Of a stretch of 37,330 bases of DNA, positions 33,326-37,330 are shown in pieces (the first letter of the stretch is position 1; each line of letters starts with the position of its first letter). The notes below the pieces were generated by a model, which saw only the letters and a program-made list of their open reading frames with translations, did not search any database and had not been told where the DNA came from. This stretch comes from Bacteroidales bacterium (GTDB taxonomy: Bacteria; Bacteroidota; Bacteroidia; Bacteroidales; UBA12077). Position numbers and translations under genes: made by a program. Location: assembly GCA_021740225.1 (NCBI GenBank), contig JAIPAF010000003.1, positions 1 through 37,330 on the forward strand, written 5' to 3'.

Positions 33326-34780
33326 TTATTCTTCAGTTCGTGTTGCATCATCCCAGTCGTCGGTTCTGAAAGATGAAGCTGGCAACAGATTGGTATCATA
33401 AAGCGTCCCGACTATCCAGTTGCGCCAGGCATAACGCACCGCCACGGGATCGGGTACCTTATCGCTTTTCACAAGTACCTCACTGCCGCCTACAATTTCG
33501 GCATCGGCCGGATAAAATACCTTATCTTCCCCTGCAATCTCAAATCCCTCCAAATCATCATATGCATAGAGCCCGTTCTCCGCATTGTCAAACTTTAAAA
33601 CAATAGCACTGTCTTTTACCTCATGCGACTTGTAGACCGGCGAGGCGCCGTCAACATTATCGTAACCATAAGTTTGACTCAGCGCATTAAACAGCAACCG
33701 TTCAGCCACCTCTTTCTTCTTCGGTGGGTGAATGCAATCAGGCTCCCCGATATCCATTGTAATGGCAATACCTGAATTGGGTATCAGATCCAGACACTGC
33801 AGTTGCACTTCCCGTATAAAAGCAGAATTTTCTGCGGTCGAAAACGCTTCGTTTCCTCCATACATGTAAGGGGCAATTTGCACATAATAAAACGGAAAAT
33901 CACCAATTCCCCAACGCGTGCGCCAGTCCTTTACCATTGCAGGAAACAGATCTTTATATTTTTGAGGCTCCAGGCGGTTGGATTCACCCTGATACCAGAG
34001 CGCTCCCTTTATCCGGTAAGGGATCAACGGATGAATCATCGAATTAAACAGGGCGGTCGGAATGTGATTGGTGTTTTCTGTAATATCAGTATCTTCAAGG
34101 TCAACCTCCTGGTACTCGCTCATCACTTCCTTGCTAATCCAGGCCTGAACAGAACTGCCGCCCCAGGAAGTATGAATCATTCCCACCGGAACATCTAAAA
34201 TCTGCTGTAACTGCCTGCCAAAGAAGTAAGCTACGGCGCTGAAACCCCAGACATTCTCCGGAGAAGCCTCTTGCCAAGCGGTATATTCTTTTACATCTTT
34301 TAAAGGCGTTTTCGAACCGACCCGGTCTACAGTAAAAAGCCGCAAATCACTATTTTTCGACTTAGCCGTCTCCATAACAGAGCCATAGGTGGGCTGACCG
34401 GTATAGCCCCTAAGGGGCTGCTGCATATTGGATTGGCCCGAGCACAGCCACACTTCCCCGAAAACTACATTCCACAGCTTAATGTTCGAATCCTTGCTCG
34501 TAATTTCAATGTTCTGAGGCTCCTGGCTGTTGGTTGTTTCTACCTGTACACGCCAGTTACCCTCCTCATCTGCTTCCACATCCAACGCCTTACTTATCCA
34601 GGAGGTTTCTATGGTGATTTTCTCATTCGCATCAGCCCACCCCCATAAGACGACGGTGGCATCGCGCTGTAAAACCATATTCGAAGACACGATAGCAGGA
34701 AGTTTTACTTCTGCCTGGATGGATTGCATACATAACAAAAAAAATGCTGCTATTACTGAAATTAAAGTTACTCTTTTCAT
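33326..34780 (-). CDS. Sialate O-acetylesterase-like SGNH hydrolase, secreted
   Basis: This 484-aa protein starts with a signal peptide (MKRVTLISVIAAFFLLCMQS) and reads AEVKLPAIVSSNMVLQRD, the standard start of bacterial sialate O-acetylesterase-like proteins. A beta-sandwich (VVLWGWADANEKITI) leads into the SGNH domain with GQSNMQ (nucleophile S117), WGGSSVQAWIS, GALWYQGESNR, and a C-terminal Asp-x-x-His in DCIHPPKKKEVAERL. The catalytic Ser and His are thus both present. It would remove acetyl esters from sialic acid or other sugars in the periplasm or outside. ATG 34780 is chosen because it gives an immediate signal peptide; the frame extends upstream to 34861 without a plausible leader. 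It lies 104 bp upstream of the GH gene on the same strand. Confidence 0.88.
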   Translation of the reverse strand: MKRVTLISVIAAFFLLCMQSIQAEVKLPAIVSSNMVLQRDATVVLWGWADANEKITIETSWISKALDVEADEEGNWRVQVETTNSQEPQNIEITSKDSNIKLWNVVFGEVWLCSGQSNMQQPLRGYTGQPTYGSVMETAKSKNSDLRLFTVDRVGSKTPLKDVKEYTAWQEASPENVWGFSAVAYFFGRQLQQILDVPVGMIHTSWGGSSVQAWISKEVMSEYQEVDLEDTDITENTNHIPTALFNSMIHPLIPYRIKGALWYQGESNRLEPQKYKDLFPAMVKDWRTRWGIGDFPFYYVQIAPYMYGGNEAFSTAENSAFIREVQLQCLDLIPNSGIAITMDIGEPDCIHPPKKKEVAERLLFNALSQTYGYDNVDGASPVYKSHEVKDSAIVLKFDNAENGLYAYDDLEGFEIAGEDKVFYPADAEIVGGSEVLVKSDKVPDPVAVRYAWRNWIVGTLYDTNLLPASSFRTDDWDDATRTEE

Positions 34781-34915
34781 TTGCTGAAATTTAAAAATTA
34801 AAACTTCTGAAATATAAAAAAATTCTAAGAGAGTAAAAATTATTATATCACCCCCTTTCACCAGAATCCTGGGGACATCTTATCACAAGCATCTAACTCA
34901 GGTTTTTCTTTATAA

Positions 34916-36244
34916 CTATACTGCTTCCCTGATCAGATTATATTTCCCGGTTTTCGGATCGTTCGCAATATCGCTCACCACTTCAATCCGGTAGTCGAGA
35001 TTCAACATCTCTTTCTTCTTTAATATTTCCCTCAACCGCCCATCAATCTTTTTTATTACCTCATCTCTGCTAAATTGCTGTGAAATAACGGCTCTAAATA
35101 TAAAAGAGGTATTTCCTGTTCTGATAATCTGATATTTTTCCAGGCCCCTGACATAAAATTCTACAATAACGATCGGATGTATAAAATCAAAATCACCCCT
35201 TTGATTGATAAACCAAAGCAATTCCTCCTGACGCCCGATAATATGTTTGATTTTAGTAAACGGCCAGATCCCTCCTTCTCCCCGGGGAACCAAAATATCA
35301 TTCATCCGGTAGCGAATTAACGGCTGGGTATAATTATACAAATTGGTCAAAAGCATATGATCGTCCCGGAATTCAATATAATTCACATCATCGAACAGGT
35401 AAAATCCTTTTAGATCCTTGCGCTCAACTCCCAATATCAGTGATTCCGAGGCAGCATAATAGTTGATAAGTTCACATTCCCACACTTCATAGATGATTTC
35501 TTCCGTTTCAGGCGTAATGGGTTCTCCGCCACACACTACAGCCTGGGGGCTGACAAATAGCTTACCGTATTTTTGCAGCTCTGCCAGCATCCTGATACCG
35601 GTGGGATATCCCGTAATAACATCCGGATTGAGTCTGTTCAATGCATCGGTATATTGCTCAAGGGGATAATTAATGTCTAAAACAAGATAATCCCGGTAAA
35701 CAAATGCTTCCGGTGAATGAAGCGGACTTAAAAACAGGCAGACACCTGCATAATGGCCGTCAACCGCACCGATAAACACATATGATTTTGGTTTTAGACC
35801 AAAATGCGGAAATATCCGCAAAGCAATCGCTTTTATGAAATCCCATTCACGCCGGTTATAGAGAAAATACCCCACTTCCCCAGTGGTGCCGGAAGTATGT
35901 ATTACCCGGTATTTATTATATAAGGCTGTATCCGGAGCTGGAAAGGATTCCAGAAAATCTTCCACCCGCTCTTTTGTTAATTCGCCGGGAACAACCAAAT
36001 CATCAAAATGATCCATCATTACTTTTTTGTCAATTACAGGCAAATTATTGATATCAATATTTTCCAGAGTCTTGGAGTATATACCATGATCCGAATAATA
36101 TTCCCGGTAAAAATCGGAATGATGAAAGGCATATTTCAGCAGCCTGCGAAACTTGATTTCCCGTTGCCGTAAAATGGCACGGCGATCTCTATGTACATTA
36201 CGGTTAAGTTTGAAATTATAATACAAAATCCGGGATAAAGCCAT
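34916..36244 (-). CDS. Adenylate-forming enzyme, PaaK/CapK-like (phenylacetate-CoA ligase family)
   Basis: This 442-aa cytoplasmic protein belongs to the ANL superfamily, close to the PaaK and CapK branches. The phosphate-binding loop is HTSGTTGEVGYF (from residue 116). GYPTGIRMLAEL, VVCGGEPITPETEEIIYEVW, NYYAASESLILG and RYRMNDIL are the further adenylation motifs. The N-terminal RRLLKYAFHHSDFYREYY is typical of CapK-like proteins. The C-terminal mobile domain is short. CapK-like proteins are often found in polysaccharide or O-antigen loci, but no such genes are nearby, and the acyl substrate cannot be read from sequence. Confidence 0.85.
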   Translation of the reverse strand: MALSRILYYNFKLNRNVHRDRRAILRQREIKFRRLLKYAFHHSDFYREYYSDHGIYSKTLENIDINNLPVIDKKVMMDHFDDLVVPGELTKERVEDFLESFPAPDTALYNKYRVIHTSGTTGEVGYFLYNRREWDFIKAIALRIFPHFGLKPKSYVFIGAVDGHYAGVCLFLSPLHSPEAFVYRDYLVLDINYPLEQYTDALNRLNPDVITGYPTGIRMLAELQKYGKLFVSPQAVVCGGEPITPETEEIIYEVWECELINYYAASESLILGVERKDLKGFYLFDDVNYIEFRDDHMLLTNLYNYTQPLIRYRMNDILVPRGEGGIWPFTKIKHIIGRQEELLWFINQRGDFDFIHPIVIVEFYVRGLEKYQIIRTGNTSFIFRAVISQQFSRDEVIKKIDGRLREILKKKEMLNLDYRIEVVSDIANDPKTGKYNLIREAV

Positions 36245-36419
36245 ACAAATAACCTTTTTGAATAAAACAATCTCCCCCGTTTTATATTTTAGACTCCGGT
36301 TAAAAAGGCTAACTTTCAGAGCTAACAGAAATTATTCTGCGTTACAAGAAAAAAAGGGCTGGGCTCTTGTCGCCGTAGATAGGATAGATCGGAGGGATCA
36401 CTTCGTACAGAAAATAAAA

Positions 36420-37160
36420 TCAAAAATTCCAAACAATGCCGGTAGAGGCAAAATTTATTAAAGTAAAACTATATACTTCATCAACATCAGCACCACCCTC
36501 CAATATCCTGTAGCCTGCCTTTACCGAAAGATTATCTGTTACAGGCACTTTGCCTCCCAGGAAAAAATCAAATGCTCTGCCCGGACCTCCTGCCAGTCCG
36601 TCACCTTTTAAAAAGGCTGACCATCGCTCAAAATCATAGGCTGCAAAGACATGCAGCAACGGAACAAATCCAAGATCGTCTTTTTTAACGCTTACATCAT
36701 CCGTACTTAATTGAACCCGGGCATCTCTGACTTTAGCAGTAAACCCGACCCCCAACGTCCACCTATCTGTCATCAGCACATCTCTTCTATAGGTAAGGCG
36801 GTAGCTATTAAACTTGTAGTATCCTTCAACAAATTGACCCCTGGAAAAGAGGGTATGCTGAAAATTGATGTCAAAAGGAGCCGAACCTTCATAATTTAAA
36901 CTCAAGGGAGCATACAGAGCAAGCAGATGATTCTTTTCCGCAAAGGTAAAGCCAACTGTAATGCGATAGGGAATTACCGGACCCTGAAGATCGAAATCTT
37001 TATTGAAATCAAACTTTGTGGCGGTTCGGCTATCATTAGGAATCCTAATATCATTATACTCCTGGAAGGCCAGACCGGTTTCAACATCCAGACTCAATTG
37101 ACCGAAAATCTGAATAGAAGAAACAAACAAAATAATAAATAATAAAATCAGCTTTTTCAT
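36420..37160 (-). CDS. Outer-membrane beta-barrel protein of unknown function
   Basis: From ATG 37160 this 246-aa protein has a signal peptide (MKKLILLFIILFVSSIQIFG, mature part starting near QLSLDVETG). The rest is rich in alternating strands, for example YRITVGFTFAEKNHLLALYA, YYKFNSYRLTYRRDVL and RWTLGVGFTAKVRDARVQL, ending in phenylalanine (GIVWNF), as many outer-membrane barrels do. A glycine-rich region (GLAGGPGRAFDFFLGG) may be a turn. The frame stays open toward the window edge upstream, but the signal peptide makes 37160 the convincing start. The 175-bp gap beyond its stop shows no gene. Confidence 0.78.
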   Translation of the reverse strand: MKKLILLFIILFVSSIQIFGQLSLDVETGLAFQEYNDIRIPNDSRTATKFDFNKDFDLQGPVIPYRITVGFTFAEKNHLLALYAPLSLNYEGSAPFDINFQHTLFSRGQFVEGYYKFNSYRLTYRRDVLMTDRWTLGVGFTAKVRDARVQLSTDDVSVKKDDLGFVPLLHVFAAYDFERWSAFLKGDGLAGGPGRAFDFFLGGKVPVTDNLSVKAGYRILEGGADVDEVYSFTLINFASTGIVWNF

Positions 37161-37246
37161 TGATCCGTTATTATACCATATGTAATAATCAGCAACCAAT
37201 TCTTTCCGGCCCACAGAAAACTTAAAAGATTTCCGGCCTTTCTCTT

Positions 37247-37330
37247 TTAAACGATATGCAATAATATTAATATTGCCCCAATAACATAAGAAACCGTTCT
37301 GGCAGTTTGGGTTTCTCCCTCTAAAGTGGA
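37247..37330 (-). CDS. Possible 3' end of a membrane protein, cut by the window edge
   Basis: The frame entering from the window edge reads STLEGETQTARTVSYVIGA and then ILILLHIV before a TAA at 37247-37249. A polar stretch followed by a hydrophobic C-terminal helix looks like the end of a membrane protein, and the gene would lie 86 bp upstream of the outer-membrane protein gene on the same strand. Only 27 codons are visible, so chance is not excluded and no family can be assigned. Confidence 0.3.
   Translation of the reverse strand, partial: STLEGETQTARTVSYVIGAILILLHIV

Noticed and set aside
31503-34780. Polysaccharide utilisation locus
   Set aside because: No SusC, SusD or hybrid two-component/sigma regulator is present.
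34781-34861. N-terminal extension of the SGNH esterase to 34861
   Set aside because: The signal peptide begins at the methionine encoded at 34780, so the upstream part is unlikely to be translated.

Overview
The window is about 37 kb from the chromosome of a Gram-negative bacterium that looks like a member of the Bacteroidota (Bacteroidales or Marinilabiliales-like). The reasons are moderate GC with AT-rich intergenic DNA, TAnnTTTG-type -7 promoter elements (best upstream of gltX), few strong Shine-Dalgarno sites, many short signal-peptide beta-barrel proteins, a DUF4143 ATPase, separate GltX and GlnS tRNA synthetases, and 23S-IVP four-helix-bundle genes. The species cannot be named from the sequence. 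No tRNA, rRNA, CRISPR array or transposase gene was recognised.

Layout. Positions 1-15000 are mostly housekeeping genes: a Kbl-like PLP enzyme, a decayed toxin-antitoxin pair, gltX, a DUF4143 AAA ATPase, glnS (minus), folB, an Mth938-like protein, a small beta-barrel protein, RNase R (minus), an NAD-dependent epimerase/reductase (minus), riboflavin synthase, an orphan sensor histidine kinase and glycerate kinase. Positions 31500-37330 are all minus strand: a secreted DUF5060/GH-A glycoside hydrolase, a secreted sialate O-acetylesterase-like SGNH enzyme, a PaaK/CapK-like adenylate-forming enzyme, an outer-membrane protein, and the possible 3' end of a membrane protein at the window edge.

The most unusual part is 15314-31254, a plus-strand cluster of about 16 kb with gene gaps mostly under 30 bp. 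In order it encodes an ABC ATPase; a 1094-aa ABC-2 permease fused to an M1-aminopeptidase-like region lacking HEXXH and a C-terminal golvesin-like beta-sandwich; a TolC-type outer-membrane factor; a lipoprotein membrane-fusion protein; a four-helix-bundle gene that looks like an insertion flanked by inverted octamer arrays; an RND pump; a second RND pump fused in one reading frame to extra membrane helices and a complete ABC nucleotide-binding domain (1571 aa); and a final small ABC-2 permease. The two ATPases are clearly paralogous. Each can be paired with one ABC-2 permease, giving two ABC modules and two RND modules around a single periplasmic adaptor and outer-membrane channel. I infer a composite ABC/RND envelope export machine. 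The substrate is unknown and this architecture is, to my knowledge, not a described system.

Smaller points are a shared TTACC...GGTAA stem-loop motif upstream of the Kbl-like gene and upstream of the export operon, tandem 22-bp repeats in front of the DUF4143 gene, a palindromic intergenic element between DUF4143 and glnS, and a degenerate repeat patch at the end of the export operon.
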